Of a DNA stretch of 64,000 nucleotides, positions 27,336 through 35,502 are shown one piece after another. Position numbers and translations under genes: made by a program. The DNA lies in assembly GCF_018599245.1 (NCBI RefSeq), contig NZ_JAHEVJ010000010.1, positions 1 to 64,000 of the forward strand. The letters run 5' to 3'. This stretch comes from Aliiroseovarius lamellibrachiae (GTDB lineage Bacteria; Pseudomonadota; Alphaproteobacteria; Rhodobacterales; Rhodobacteraceae). Each line of letters opens with the position of its first letter. Position 1 is the stretch's first letter. Under the pieces are notes generated by a model. It did not search any database, was not told the origin of the DNA, and saw only the letters and a list, made by a program, of their open reading frames with translations.

Positions 27336-28326
27336 GGCGCGACGGTATGGCGAATTGCGGCCCGCTGCAATCCTAACCCTCATCTGCGTGTTGATGGGGA
27401 TGTCCGCCCCGTTGCCCGCCGTTGCACAAGGCAAAGCGCGCGCATCGATCTGCGTGGTTGTTCCTCATTTCAAGGACGAATATTGGCTGAGCGTCGGTTT
27501 CGGTCTGCAAGAGCAAGCGGCGCAATCCAGGGTGGATTTGCTGTTTTACGAATCTGGCGGGTATCTGGCCTTGTCTCGACAAATCCCCTTGTTAGAAACC
27601 TGCCTGTCCAACGGGGTGGATGCCATTTTACTGGGGGCCGTGTCGGCGGACGCGCCAAAGATGTTGGCAGCTGTGAAAGCGGCCAGCCAAACCGTGCCTG
27701 TGCTTGCTTTGGTCAATGCGTTGCGCGCGCCGGATCTCGCCGCCTCCATCGGGGTGGATTGGCGCGAGATGGGGGAGGCTGTTGGGGCATATTTGGCAAG
27801 TCGCCACCCCAAAGGCACCGCGCCGGTTCAGGTGGGGTTTATCACCGGCCCGAAAGATAGCGGATGGTCCCCCCTTCTTGAGGACGGTCTGCGACAGGCT
27901 CTCGTTGAAAGCTCGGCCGAGATTGTCACCACCCGCCATGCTGATACTGGGCTTCGCGAACAATTGCGCGAAGTTGAAGCAGTGTTGGCTGAAATTCCCG
28001 ATCTGGATTACGTCATTGGCAGCGCCCCCGCCATTGAGGGCGCTATGGGACTGGCTGCGCAAAATGTTGGGAACTCCCCAAAACTCATTGCCACCTATAT
28101 TAGCCATTCGGTGCGCCGGGGGTTGCAAAGCGGCAAGGTGCTGGCGGTCCCCTTTGATGATCCGGTCGCGCAGGGTCGATTGGGGGTTCTGGCTGCTTTG
28201 CGCGCCATCAACGGCGAGATTTCCCCCACCCTTATCGGGCCAGACATCAGGCTGATTGATACAGACAATCCAGACAAAGACCACCTGCCCCTGGCGCCTG
28301 CTGGGCTTGTCCTGGCGATTGAATAG
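27334..28326 (+). CDS. torT: TorT-type periplasmic TMAO-binding protein
   Basis: 330 residues: a signal peptide ([31 protein letters not shown]) and a type I periplasmic-binding fold ([70 protein letters not shown]). TorT binds TMAO and docks on TorS. The start must be at 27334 or earlier for the signal peptide to be made; there is no good ribosome site. It therefore begins on the same CATG as torS. Confidence 0.88.
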   Translation: MARRYGELRPAAILTLICVLMGMSAPLPAVAQGKARASICVVVPHFKDEYWLSVGFGLQEQAAQSRVDLLFYESGGYLALSRQIPLLETCLSNGVDAILLGAVSADAPKMLAAVKAASQTVPVLALVNALRAPDLAASIGVDWREMGEAVGAYLASRHPKGTAPVQVGFITGPKDSGWSPLLEDGLRQALVESSAEIVTTRHADTGLREQLREVEAVLAEIPDLDYVIGSAPAIEGAMGLAAQNVGNSPKLIATYISHSVRRGLQSGKVLAVPFDDPVAQGRLGVLAALRAINGEISPTLIGPDIRLIDTDNPDKDHLPLAPAGLVLAIE

Positions 28327-28330
28327 GCGC

Positions 28331-28367
28331 GAAACCGGCGCGCTGTATTTTTCAACGAGCCGGTTTC
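28331..28367. terminator. Bidirectional hairpin between torT and SDR gene
   Basis: Arms GAAACCGGC and GCCGGTTTC enclose a 19-nt loop containing TATTTTT. It lies between converging genes. Confidence 0.55.
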
Positions 28368-28409
28368 AATTGTTCCGTTTCCGCAAATTATGCTGCGATC
28401 TTTGGATGG

Positions 28410-29177
28410 TTAGCGCGGCGCCATACGGATTGCGCCGTCCAGACGGATCACTTCGCCATTCAGCATCGGGTTTTCCACAATGTGGCGGGCAAGGTTGGCA
28501 AACTCATTTGGGTCACCAAGACGCGATGGGAACGGCACCTGAGCGCCAAGGCTGTCCTGCACCTCTTGCGGAAGGCCCGCCACCATGGGTGTTTTGAAAA
28601 TACCCGGTGCGATGGTCATCACCCGCACACCGTCGCGCATCAGGTCGCGCGCCATCGGAAGGGTCATCCCCACAACGCCCCCCTTGGAGGCAGCATACGC
28701 CAGCTGGCCGATCTGACCGTCAAAGGCCGCAATTGAGGCCGTATTGATGATCACCCCGCGCTCGCCATCTGCGTTCAATGCGTCGGTTGCAACCATGCCT
28801 GCTGCGGCTTGGCTGGCGCAGTTAAACGTCCCGATCAGGTTTACGGTGATCACTTTGGCGAACATCTCTGCGTTATGCGGCGCGCCTTTGGATACGGTTT
28901 TTGAGGCGGGCGCGATGCCTGCGCAATTGACCATAATGTGTTCTTGGCCGTGGGCGGCGCGCAGGGTCTTGAAGCCTTCTGCGACCGAAGCTGGGTCCGC
29001 GACATCCACCTTGGCAAATGTCCCACCGATTTTGGCGGCCATTGCGGTGCCTGTTTCTTCATTCAGGTCGAAAATACCGACTTTGGCCCCTGCTGCGGCC
29101 AAGGCTTGCGCCACAGCGCCGCCCAATCCGGATGCCCCGCCCGAGACGACGGCAACGGTGTTTTCTGTGATCTGCAT
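28410..29177 (-). CDS. SDR 3-hydroxyacyl-CoA dehydrogenase (HSD10-like)
   Basis: A 255-residue short-chain dehydrogenase: cofactor loop VVSGGASGLGGAVA, Asp in FDLNEETG (NAD preference), NCAG, catalytic Ser in INTASIAAFDGQIG and YAASKGG (Tyr-x-x-x-Lys). The sequence TLPMARDLMRDGVRVMTIAPGIFKTPM is typical of the type-2 3-hydroxyacyl-CoA dehydrogenase branch acting in fatty-acid or branched amino-acid breakdown. The start at 29177 has GGGGGA upstream. No other beta-oxidation gene is adjacent. Confidence 0.88.
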   Translation of the reverse strand: MQITENTVAVVSGGASGLGGAVAQALAAAGAKVGIFDLNEETGTAMAAKIGGTFAKVDVADPASVAEGFKTLRAAHGQEHIMVNCAGIAPASKTVSKGAPHNAEMFAKVITVNLIGTFNCASQAAAGMVATDALNADGERGVIINTASIAAFDGQIGQLAYAASKGGVVGMTLPMARDLMRDGVRVMTIAPGIFKTPMVAGLPQEVQDSLGAQVPFPSRLGDPNEFANLARHIVENPMLNGEVIRLDGAIRMAPR

Positions 29178-29255
29178 GAAAGCGTCCCCCAATGGAATGA
29201 ATGTTGGGCTGGCCTAGCATTAATTGCACAAGCGTTCAATTGTCGGTCCGCAAAG

Positions 29256-29459
29256 TTACGCTGCGTCCCCTTGCGCCCTTTGTCGCGGGTCAAAGGTTTC
29301 ATTCAACCACAGCGAGACCTCCTCCGAACAGGTCAGCCCCTCGTAACGATGGATAATGCGAAAATGTTGCGTGCCGATGGCCAGCCCATTTTGTGGGCGG
29401 CGCAAGAACGATTTGATCACCACTCGGTCCGATTTCGAAGAATGAGACCCTGCATTCAA
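29256..29459 (-). CDS. Possible small protein in a 330-bp gap
   Basis: A 67-codon frame with protein-like composition (VVIKSFLRRPQNGLAIGTQH, then FRIIHRYEGLTCSEEVSLWL). It has no signal peptide and no recognised family, and lies alone between the SDR gene and the DUF442 gene. A ribosome site is not evident. It could be a genuine small gene or chance. Confidence 0.3.
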   Translation of the reverse strand: MNAGSHSSKSDRVVIKSFLRRPQNGLAIGTQHFRIIHRYEGLTCSEEVSLWLNETFDPRQRAQGDAA

Positions 29460-29507
29460 CTGTGGTGGTGCTCCGCTTGGGCGCGGAACACCTGTTTTAT
29501 CAATTGG

Positions 29508-29843
29508 TTATCGGTTGGCCTCTGCCATTGACCACAGGATCTCGCAACGTGTTCCAGACCGGCAATAGGCAAACACTGGCCCCGGGGCTTCATCCACAAC
29601 GCGGGTGAATTCCGCCATCACCGCCAGCGCATCTTCGCGGCTGGACATCGGCAAAAAGGACGTTTGCATCCCGGCAGCCTCAGCCGCTTGGGATATTTCG
29701 GCCCAAGTGGGTTGGCCGGGGTCTTCGCCATCCGGGCGATTACACATCAAGACGGTGAAACCGGCTTCTTTAATGGCTGGCACATCCGACACCGCAATTT
29801 GCGGGGCAACCGTAACCCGGTCGCTCAGTTTCTTCGCTATCAT
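29508..29843 (-). CDS. DUF442 / TIGR01244 sulfurtransferase-type protein
   Basis: A 111-residue tyrosine-phosphatase-like fold with the Cys loop YCRSGTRCEILW. In the sulfide operons of other proteobacteria this domain is fused in front of a metallo-beta-lactamase in Blh, where it works as a sulfurtransferase. Here it is a separate gene, 60 bp after the persulfide dioxygenase gene, and ends the pmpA-pmpB-dioxygenase operon. Confidence 0.82.
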   Translation of the reverse strand: MIAKKLSDRVTVAPQIAVSDVPAIKEAGFTVLMCNRPDGEDPGQPTWAEISQAAEAAGMQTSFLPMSSREDALAVMAEFTRVVDEAPGPVFAYCRSGTRCEILWSMAEANR

Positions 29844-29903
29844 ATGATCCTGTCCTCATATTTGCGCGGCATCAGCCACATTCATCGGATAATCAGAATG
29901 CGT

Positions 29904-30788
29904 TCACAGCGCGTTCACCGGGACTTTCAGAAAGGTGTTCCCCTCTTCATCCGCCGGTGGCATTTCTCCCGCGCGCATATTGACCTGAAGTGAGGGGATG
30001 ATCAACTTCGGCATGTCCAATTCTGCATCCCGTTTGGTGCGAAACTGCACGAATTCCTCTTTGGTCTTGCCGCCGCCCACATGAATATTGTGGGCTTTCT
30101 CATCCGCCACGGTGGTTTCCCACTGAATGTCGCGGCCGTTTGGACCGTAATCGTGACACATGAACAGGCGCGTCTCATCTGGCAAAGACAGCACTTTTTG
30201 GATCGAGTCATAAAGCTCGCCCGCATCCCCACCGGGGAAATCAGCGCGCGCTGACCCGCCGTCTGGCATGAAAAGTGTGTCGCCGACAAAAGCCGCATCC
30301 CCCATCACATGCACCATACAGGCGGGCGTGTGTCCGGGGGTGTGCACCACCTGCGCCTGCATTTCACCAACCATATAGCTGTCGCCATCCTCAAACAGCT
30401 GATCAAATTGGCTGCCGTCGCGCTGAAATTCTGTGCCTTCGTTGAACACTTTGCCAAACACGTCTTGGACAACGGTGATGCCCGAGCCAATGCCAATTTT
30501 TCCACCCAGTTTTGATTGCAAATAGGGGGCGGCTGACAGGTGATCCGCGTGCACATGGGTTTCAATCACCCATTGCAGCTCCAACCCATTTTCTTGAATG
30601 TAATCAACAATCTGATCCGCATTCTCATGGGAAATCCGCCCGGCGGCATAGTCGATGTCCATCACGCTGTCGACCACCGCACAGGCCATCGTCGCGGGGT
30701 CTTTCACAACATATGAAATCGTGTTGGTGGCTGGGTCGAAAAATGCTTTGACCACGGGTTTGACAGTGGCAGTGATACCCATCGACAT
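29904..30788 (-). CDS. blh: Persulfide dioxygenase-like metallo-beta-lactamase (Blh type)
   Basis: A 294-residue MBL-fold non-haem iron enzyme. Metal ligands are visible: THVHADHL, HTPGHTPACM, GDTLFMPDGGSARADF and CHDYG. This pattern fits ETHE1/Blh dioxygenases, which oxidise glutathione persulfide to sulfite and so remove sulfide. The start at 30788 has AGGAAAG upstream. The order pmpA-pmpB-dioxygenase-DUF442 is the BigR-operon layout, with the usual fused DUF442 half as a separate downstream gene. Confidence 0.85.
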   Translation of the reverse strand: MSMGITATVKPVVKAFFDPATNTISYVVKDPATMACAVVDSVMDIDYAAGRISHENADQIVDYIQENGLELQWVIETHVHADHLSAAPYLQSKLGGKIGIGSGITVVQDVFGKVFNEGTEFQRDGSQFDQLFEDGDSYMVGEMQAQVVHTPGHTPACMVHVMGDAAFVGDTLFMPDGGSARADFPGGDAGELYDSIQKVLSLPDETRLFMCHDYGPNGRDIQWETTVADEKAHNIHVGGGKTKEEFVQFRTKRDAELDMPKLIIPSLQVNMRAGEMPPADEEGNTFLKVPVNAL

Positions 30789-30801
30789 ATGCTTTCCTAT
30801 T

Positions 30802-31257
30802 CTATTGTGGCGCCCGGTGGCGCAGCTGCGCATCACGCCGTTTTGCGGTTTGGGCAATCATCCAGCGGGCGGCGAACAGCCCCGCGATCATCGAAACCAT
30901 GAAAAGGGCAACGTCTTGATTGCCGGTTGAAACCACCGGAAGCGCGGCCCCCGGACAAAAGCCCGCAAGCCCCCAACCTAGTCCAAAGGTCAGGCTTCCC
31001 AGCACCAATTTGCGATCGATAAGCCGCGTGCCCGGCAGGGTGAACTCCCGATTAAACAGGGGCTGACCCCGGCGGAAAACAAGATAGTACCCAGGCGCCG
31101 TGACCAACAGCGCGCCCCCCATCACAAAGCCAAGGCTTGGATCCCAAGTTCCTGCAATATCGAAAAAATTCAGCACCTTGGCTGGGTTCGCCATGCCGGA
31201 AATGGAAATCCCCAGGCCAAAAATCAGCCCAATGGCGTAGATCAGAATAAGCTGCAT
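30802..31257 (-). CDS. pmpB: YeeE/YedE-type sulfur transporter subunit PmpB (DUF6691)
   Basis: A 151-residue membrane protein with four or five hydrophobic segments: LILIYAIGLIFGLGISISGMANPAKVLNF, GFVMGGALLVTAPGYYLVF, LTFGLGWGLAGFCPGAALP and a C-terminal helix. The GFCPG Cys is the presumed sulfur-passing residue. It begins 3 bp after pmpA and probably forms a two-part channel with it for sulfur anions or persulfide. Confidence 0.85.
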   Translation of the reverse strand: MQLILIYAIGLIFGLGISISGMANPAKVLNFFDIAGTWDPSLGFVMGGALLVTAPGYYLVFRRGQPLFNREFTLPGTRLIDRKLVLGSLTFGLGWGLAGFCPGAALPVVSTGNQDVALFMVSMIAGLFAARWMIAQTAKRRDAQLRHRAPQ

Positions 31258-31259
31258 AT

Positions 31260-31691
31260 TCACCCCCCCACCAAATGACGCATGACAAAAACCATGACCG
31301 CGGTTCCGGCCATAAAGCTGAGTGTGGCCACGATCGACCGGGGGGACAAACGCGCCATACCACAAACGCCGTGGCCAGATGTGCAGCCTGCCCCATAGGT
31401 CACGCCAATGCCGACAATAAAGCCGCCAATGATCATAGTTGTGCGGCTGATCGGCACCTCAATCGTGGGCAAGCTTCCGGTCAGGAACAGATAGACAAAA
31501 GGCCCCGTCATCATGCCCAACAGGATCGCGGCGCGCCACGCCCAATCGGTTGAACTGCTGGGTTGCAAGAACCCGGTTAAAATGCCCGTGGCGCCAAACA
31601 CATTGCCCCGCGCCCACATCAGCATGACTGACGCCAAACCGATCAATAGCCCCCCGAAGGTTGACGCCAAGGGGGTGAATTCTGTTTCCAT
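31260..31691 (-). CDS. pmpA: YeeE/YedE-type sulfur transporter subunit PmpA
   Basis: A 143-residue membrane protein with about four helices and the YeeE hallmark [20 protein letters not shown]. It is the first gene of the sulfide operon; the ATG at 31691 is followed 3 bp after its stop by pmpB. About 75-108 bp upstream lie an ATTC-N8-GAAT dyad and an FNR-type dyad. Confidence 0.87.
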   Translation of the reverse strand: METEFTPLASTFGGLLIGLASVMLMWARGNVFGATGILTGFLQPSSSTDWAWRAAILLGMMTGPFVYLFLTGSLPTIEVPISRTTMIIGGFIVGIGVTYGAGCTSGHGVCGMARLSPRSIVATLSFMAGTAVMVFVMRHLVGG

Positions 31692-31764
31692 TTTGATTGC
31701 CTCACTCAGATCCAATTCGCATGAGACAAAGGTAATGCGGTGCGTGAGGGCTGGCAAGCGGTTA

Positions 31765-31782
31765 CATTCGGTTTAGTGAATG
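31765..31782. promoter_or_regulatory. ATTC-N8-GAAT dyad upstream of pmpA
   Basis: CATTC-GGTTTAGT-GAATG fits the inverted repeat I recall for the persulfide-responsive ArsR-family repressors SqrR/BigR. Its centre is about 82 bp before the pmpA start codon. The only ArsR-family gene in the window is soxR. Confidence 0.55.
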
Positions 31783-31785
31783 CTT

Positions 31786-31799
31786 TTGACTCAGATCAA
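31786..31799. promoter_or_regulatory. FNR-type box upstream of pmpA
   Basis: TTGAC-TCAG-ATCAA matches the FNR/FnrL/Dnr dyad TTGAY-N4-RTCAA. Its centre is about 101 bp before the pmpA start codon and it directly adjoins the ATTC-N8-GAAT dyad. Confidence 0.6.
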
Positions 31800-31825
31800 A
31801 GACACACCCCGACGCGCCAATGCGA

Positions 31826-32296
31826 TCACTCAGCAACCGCCTCTTGCACAATTCCATCAAGCAAGTCCTGCACCGCCTGCATCTCGCCCTCAGGATATTT
31901 GCGATAGCCCACGACAACTTCGCCCTCACGATCCGACACGAAAATCGAATAGGGGCAATATGAGATATTCATCGGGTTGGCTTCCATCACCTTTCGGCTA
32001 ATGACAGCAGAGCAGAATAGAAAAATATCAGCGTTTTCAAAGAGAACCACGTCAGATCCCACATCTTTTCCAGTCCGTGCCAGCATCTCGCCAGTGTGGC
32101 TGGTGTGGTCAATTTTCAGGCCGGCCCCAACAATTGCGCTTTCCACTGCAAAGGTTGCATCGTCAAAATCGCCATCAAATGGATAGACAATCCCCGTACC
32201 CACGTCGCGTGCATTTGGCCCTTGGGCGGCAAGCGGAGCGGCGAGAAGAAGAGTGGTGATTACACCAGAAGTGACGATCGACAAAAGGGGGCGCAT
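31826..32296 (-). CDS. DUF302-domain periplasmic protein of the sox region
   Basis: A 156-residue protein with a signal peptide (LLSIVTSGVITTLLLAAPLAAQ) and a DUF302 domain: DFDDATFAVESAIVGAGLKI, HTGEMLARTG, LFENADIFLFCSAVISRKVM and NISYCPYSIFV. The two Cys residues may bind haem or sulfur. Such genes often accompany sulfur oxidation genes, but the role is unknown. It follows soxW in the same direction, with a TGAA-N4-TTCA dyad about 61-72 bp upstream of its start. Confidence 0.75.
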   Translation of the reverse strand: MRPLLSIVTSGVITTLLLAAPLAAQGPNARDVGTGIVYPFDGDFDDATFAVESAIVGAGLKIDHTSHTGEMLARTGKDVGSDVVLFENADIFLFCSAVISRKVMEANPMNISYCPYSIFVSDREGEVVVGYRKYPEGEMQAVQDLLDGIVQEAVAE

Positions 32297-32356
32297 GGGG
32301 GTCTCTTTCCACGGTTATAGGGCGGAGCCATAGGCGGACGGACCGCCACCGGATCC

Positions 32357-32368
32357 TGAACACATTCA
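32357..32368. promoter_or_regulatory. TGAA-N4-TTCA dyad upstream of DUF302 gene
   Basis: TGAACACATTCA, within CCTGAACACATTCAGTTT, resembles the sequence in the soxS-soxV gap (40697) and the soxA-soxB gap (37253, reverse). It may be a SoxR operator. Confidence 0.45.
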
Positions 32369-32412
32369 GTTTCAGGCATATTCGCAGCCCTTTCACCGTC
32401 TGGCAAGACCTA

Positions 32413-32982
32413 TCACCAAACCTCTGGTGTCAATCCCTGTTCCGCCAAGGTCTGAAACTCCGCCTGCAAATAACGTTGAAATAACTGAGACTTATACGCA
32501 TCTGATGACACGTATTCGAGGGACTTTAGAAAGTGAAACGGCTTGAAATACCCCGGCATGCGAAACACCTCTGCCGCCACGCCCTCTTCTTTGGAAAAGA
32601 TCACACTGGTTGGGGTGAAATTAATCCCCCATTGCGCCGCCAATTCTCGTTCTTCGAGGGGGGTGCCGTTCAAATCAACCACCTCGCGCGCGCCCCACAG
32701 ATTAAGCTGCACAACCACAAAATGCTGTTTCAAATGGCTGACAATCTCGTCACGCGCAAAGTTCACCTGATGCAGTTCACGGCAATAGGGACAGCCCTTT
32801 TGTTCAAACAACACAAGCAGATCCTTACCCTCTGCTGTGGCCTCATCAAGATCATCGGCGAGCTCAAGAAAACTGTCGGTGAGCCACGGCTGTACATACA
32901 GGCCATCGTCGCCCAACTCGGCCGCCGTTGCGGGCATAAGATGAAGACAGATCACGGTGAGTAGGCACACGAAACGTCGCAT
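32413..32982 (-). CDS. soxW: Thioredoxin-like periplasmic protein SoxW
   Basis: A 189-residue protein with a signal peptide (RRFVCLLTVICLHLMPATAA) and a thioredoxin fold with the redox pair CPYC in FEQKGCPYCRELH and cis-Pro in FTPTSVIF. SoxW keeps Sox components (the SoxY Cys arm) or their maturation reduced, drawing electrons through SoxV. It lies 118 bp after soxD. Confidence 0.88.
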   Translation of the reverse strand: MRRFVCLLTVICLHLMPATAAELGDDGLYVQPWLTDSFLELADDLDEATAEGKDLLVLFEQKGCPYCRELHQVNFARDEIVSHLKQHFVVVQLNLWGAREVVDLNGTPLEERELAAQWGINFTPTSVIFSKEEGVAAEVFRMPGYFKPFHFLKSLEYVSSDAYKSQLFQRYLQAEFQTLAEQGLTPEVW

Positions 32983-33100
32983 ATCGCTCTCCTGTTTAAG
33001 CAGTCAGACCAGCCTAACACGAGATGGGGATTTCACCAAAACCCAACGAAAAACGCCGCACATTTCTGTACGGCGTTTTGAGTGTCTTAGAGGGGGTGGA

Positions 33101-34144
33101 CTACTGGCTGTTGGATTTCAGGAATTCCAGAACAGCCGCGATATCCCTCTCTTTCTTTAGACCGGAAAAGGACATTTTGTTTCCCTTCAGGTACTTACGT
33201 GGATTTGCCAAATAGCCAGACAAGGTATCTTCTGTCCAAACAAGCCCACCGTCGCCGGCTGCCAGCATCGCTTTGGAGTATTTGAACCCCTCAGTGGTCG
33301 CCGCAGCACGCCCCCAGATCCCGTTCAGGATCGGACCCGTGCCGTTCTTGGCCTTATCGCCGACCTTGTGGCAGGCCTTACACTTTTTAAAGACCTTGGC
33401 CCCTTTTGTGGCCAGCTCTTCATCAAATGTCACCGCCGCCGGAACCACTTCGGCCACTTCAGCCACTGCGGGTGCGGGTGCGGGTGCCGCCGCTTGGGTT
33501 TCCAAAGGCTCAGCACCTGCATTTGGGTCGCCCGGGAACACCACAGTTTTCGTGATGCTCACCGCCGCTGGTTTACAATCGCTCATGCAGCGGTTGGTAA
33601 AATTGCTGTATTCGGTGGCGGCGCGGTCATCAATGACGAACCCATCTGAATTGGGCATTTTTACAGACGTAAATGTCTCTTTTGACAGGACAAAATCGTC
33701 GTCAACCAGATCGTTGGAATAAAGGATATAGGCCACGATCCCATAGACATCATCATCTGAGAGGGTTTGGGCCGCGCCAAACGGCATAGAGCGGCGCACA
33801 TAGTCAAAGGTGGTCGACAGATATGGCCAATAGGAGCCGACGGTTTTCAGCGGATCCTCATCCGCCAATGTGTCCGCTCCGCCCGAAAGCTTGGGCCAAT
33901 TGCCCACCCCTTCGGCAAAATCGCCGTGGCAGACCGCGCAATTGTCGACGAACACCTCTTCGCCCACTTCAACGCTACCGGACCCTTCGGGCAGGTTTGA
34001 GCCATCGGGAAATACGTCCCGATCCCAGGCTGCAATCTCATCTTGGGTGGCAGTGCGCCCAAGGCCATATTTCTCGGCCAATACCGGCGTTGTGATCACG
34101 GTGGCGATCGCAGTTGCCATCAAGAGTTTAGGAAACTTCGACAT
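33101..34144 (-). CDS. soxD: SoxD cytochrome c subunit of sulfur dehydrogenase
   Basis: A 347-residue dihaem cytochrome: signal peptide, haem 1 CAVCH in an SoxD-type domain (about 25-200), a Pro/Ala linker (PAPAPAVAEVAEV) and a C-terminal class-I cytochrome with CKACH and the methionine ligand region near KMSFSGLK. SoxCD takes six electrons from the SoxY-bound sulfane. Its start overlaps the soxC end by 17 bp. Confidence 0.93.
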   Translation of the reverse strand: MSKFPKLLMATAIATVITTPVLAEKYGLGRTATQDEIAAWDRDVFPDGSNLPEGSGSVEVGEEVFVDNCAVCHGDFAEGVGNWPKLSGGADTLADEDPLKTVGSYWPYLSTTFDYVRRSMPFGAAQTLSDDDVYGIVAYILYSNDLVDDDFVLSKETFTSVKMPNSDGFVIDDRAATEYSNFTNRCMSDCKPAAVSITKTVVFPGDPNAGAEPLETQAAAPAPAPAVAEVAEVVPAAVTFDEELATKGAKVFKKCKACHKVGDKAKNGTGPILNGIWGRAAATTEGFKYSKAMLAAGDGGLVWTEDTLSGYLANPRKYLKGNKMSFSGLKKERDIAAVLEFLKSNSQ

Positions 34145-35408
34145 TGTTCGCCTCCCCGTTTGCGTCGACGTGCCAGGTCTGAATGCAGTTGTTGTGGTAA
34201 ATTGAGTTCACCCCGCGCACGTCGCGCAGCTGGGCCTTGGTCGGTTGCACATAACCGGTGTCATCCATCGCGCGCGATTGCAGGAACATCTCTGATCCGT
34301 CCCAATCAATATCCAGATAGAACCGCGTCAAAGCCATGGCTTTTCCGGGTTCGGCCAAGCGCGCCTCGGCCCATGTCACACCACCGTCCAGCGACACATC
34401 CACCGCCGTGATCGCCCCACGGCCAGACCACGCCAGCCCGGTGATGACCAGTGGCCCTTTGCCGTGTTTGATTGGCATTTGCGGGCTGGGGCTGGTCACA
34501 ACGGATTTCGCATCCATCACCCAGGTCCACTTGCGCGATGTGCCATTCTCAAGCGTGTCAGTGTATTTCGAGGTTTCTTCGCGGCTTTCCACCGGGGCGT
34601 CCATGACCTCCATCCGGCGCAGCCATTTCACCCACATATTGCCTTCCCAACCGGGCACAACCAAGCGGACCGGATAGCCATGCTCCATCCGCAGCGCTTC
34701 GCCATTGGCTTTGAACGCAATCATGCAGTCATCCAGCGCTTTTTCCATCGGAATGGACCGCCCGTTAGAGGACGCATCGGCGCCTTCCACGTAAAGCCAT
34801 TTGCCCGCGAGATCGCCCGCGGCGTCCAGCCCAGCCTCTTCCAGAAGCGTGCGCAAGGAGACGCCGGTGTATTCCATATTATGGATCATACCGTGTGTGT
34901 ATTGCGAGCCATTGAGCTGCGCGCCCGCCCATTCCATGCCGGTGTTGGCCGCACATTCGAGGAAAAAGGTGCGGCTCACCCGCGGAAAACGCTCAAGATC
35001 AGCATAGGAAAACACCAATGGAGTGTCGACCAAGCCGTTGATCATCAAGCGATAATCTTCTTTCTTCAGCGAAATCGCCCCCGAATGGTGGCGTTCAAAC
35101 GCACAGCCCTGCGGCGTGATGGTGCCATCAAGCGCGTGGATCGGTGTGAAGTTGATCGAGCTGATGGTGTCCGCCGTCAGCCATTCCACATTGCGGCGCA
35201 CCACGTCACCCTCAAACTCAATCGGCATGCCATAGGGGCTGGCGTCCACGCCGTCCCCCAAACCACTGGCCCATTCCTGAACCTCGGTGATCAGCGGATC
35301 ACCCTCGGCTTTTGCGGCCCCCGCGGCGCCAACAGCCACACCCGCGGCGGCGGCCCCTTGCAGAAACCCGCGCCGTGAGGGCCCGTTTGTGTTAGAGCTG
35401 TCACTCAT
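34128..35408 (-). CDS. soxC: SoxC molybdenum subunit of sulfane dehydrogenase
   Basis: A 426-residue sulfite-oxidase-family protein: twin-arginine signal (PSRRGFLQGAAAAGVAVG), the molybdopterin-binding domain with the cofactor Cys in FFLECAANTGMEW, and a C-terminal dimerisation domain (GLAWSGRGAITAVDVSLDGG). The partner is SoxD, whose gene overlaps the 3' end. Presence of soxCD predicts complete oxidation of thiosulfate to sulfate without sulfur globules. Confidence 0.95.
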   Translation of the reverse strand: MSDSSNTNGPSRRGFLQGAAAAGVAVGAAGAAKAEGDPLITEVQEWASGLGDGVDASPYGMPIEFEGDVVRRNVEWLTADTISSINFTPIHALDGTITPQGCAFERHHSGAISLKKEDYRLMINGLVDTPLVFSYADLERFPRVSRTFFLECAANTGMEWAGAQLNGSQYTHGMIHNMEYTGVSLRTLLEEAGLDAAGDLAGKWLYVEGADASSNGRSIPMEKALDDCMIAFKANGEALRMEHGYPVRLVVPGWEGNMWVKWLRRMEVMDAPVESREETSKYTDTLENGTSRKWTWVMDAKSVVTSPSPQMPIKHGKGPLVITGLAWSGRGAITAVDVSLDGGVTWAEARLAEPGKAMALTRFYLDIDWDGSEMFLQSRAMDDTGYVQPTKAQLRDVRGVNSIYHNNCIQTWHVDANGEANNVEVS

Positions 35409-35502
35409 CTGGCATCTCTCCTCTTACATCTCAACATTCACCTATGTGCATGAATAGGCGCGAAAAAATTGGCCCAGGCGCGATGCGCCCAGACCGTTGG
35501 GC

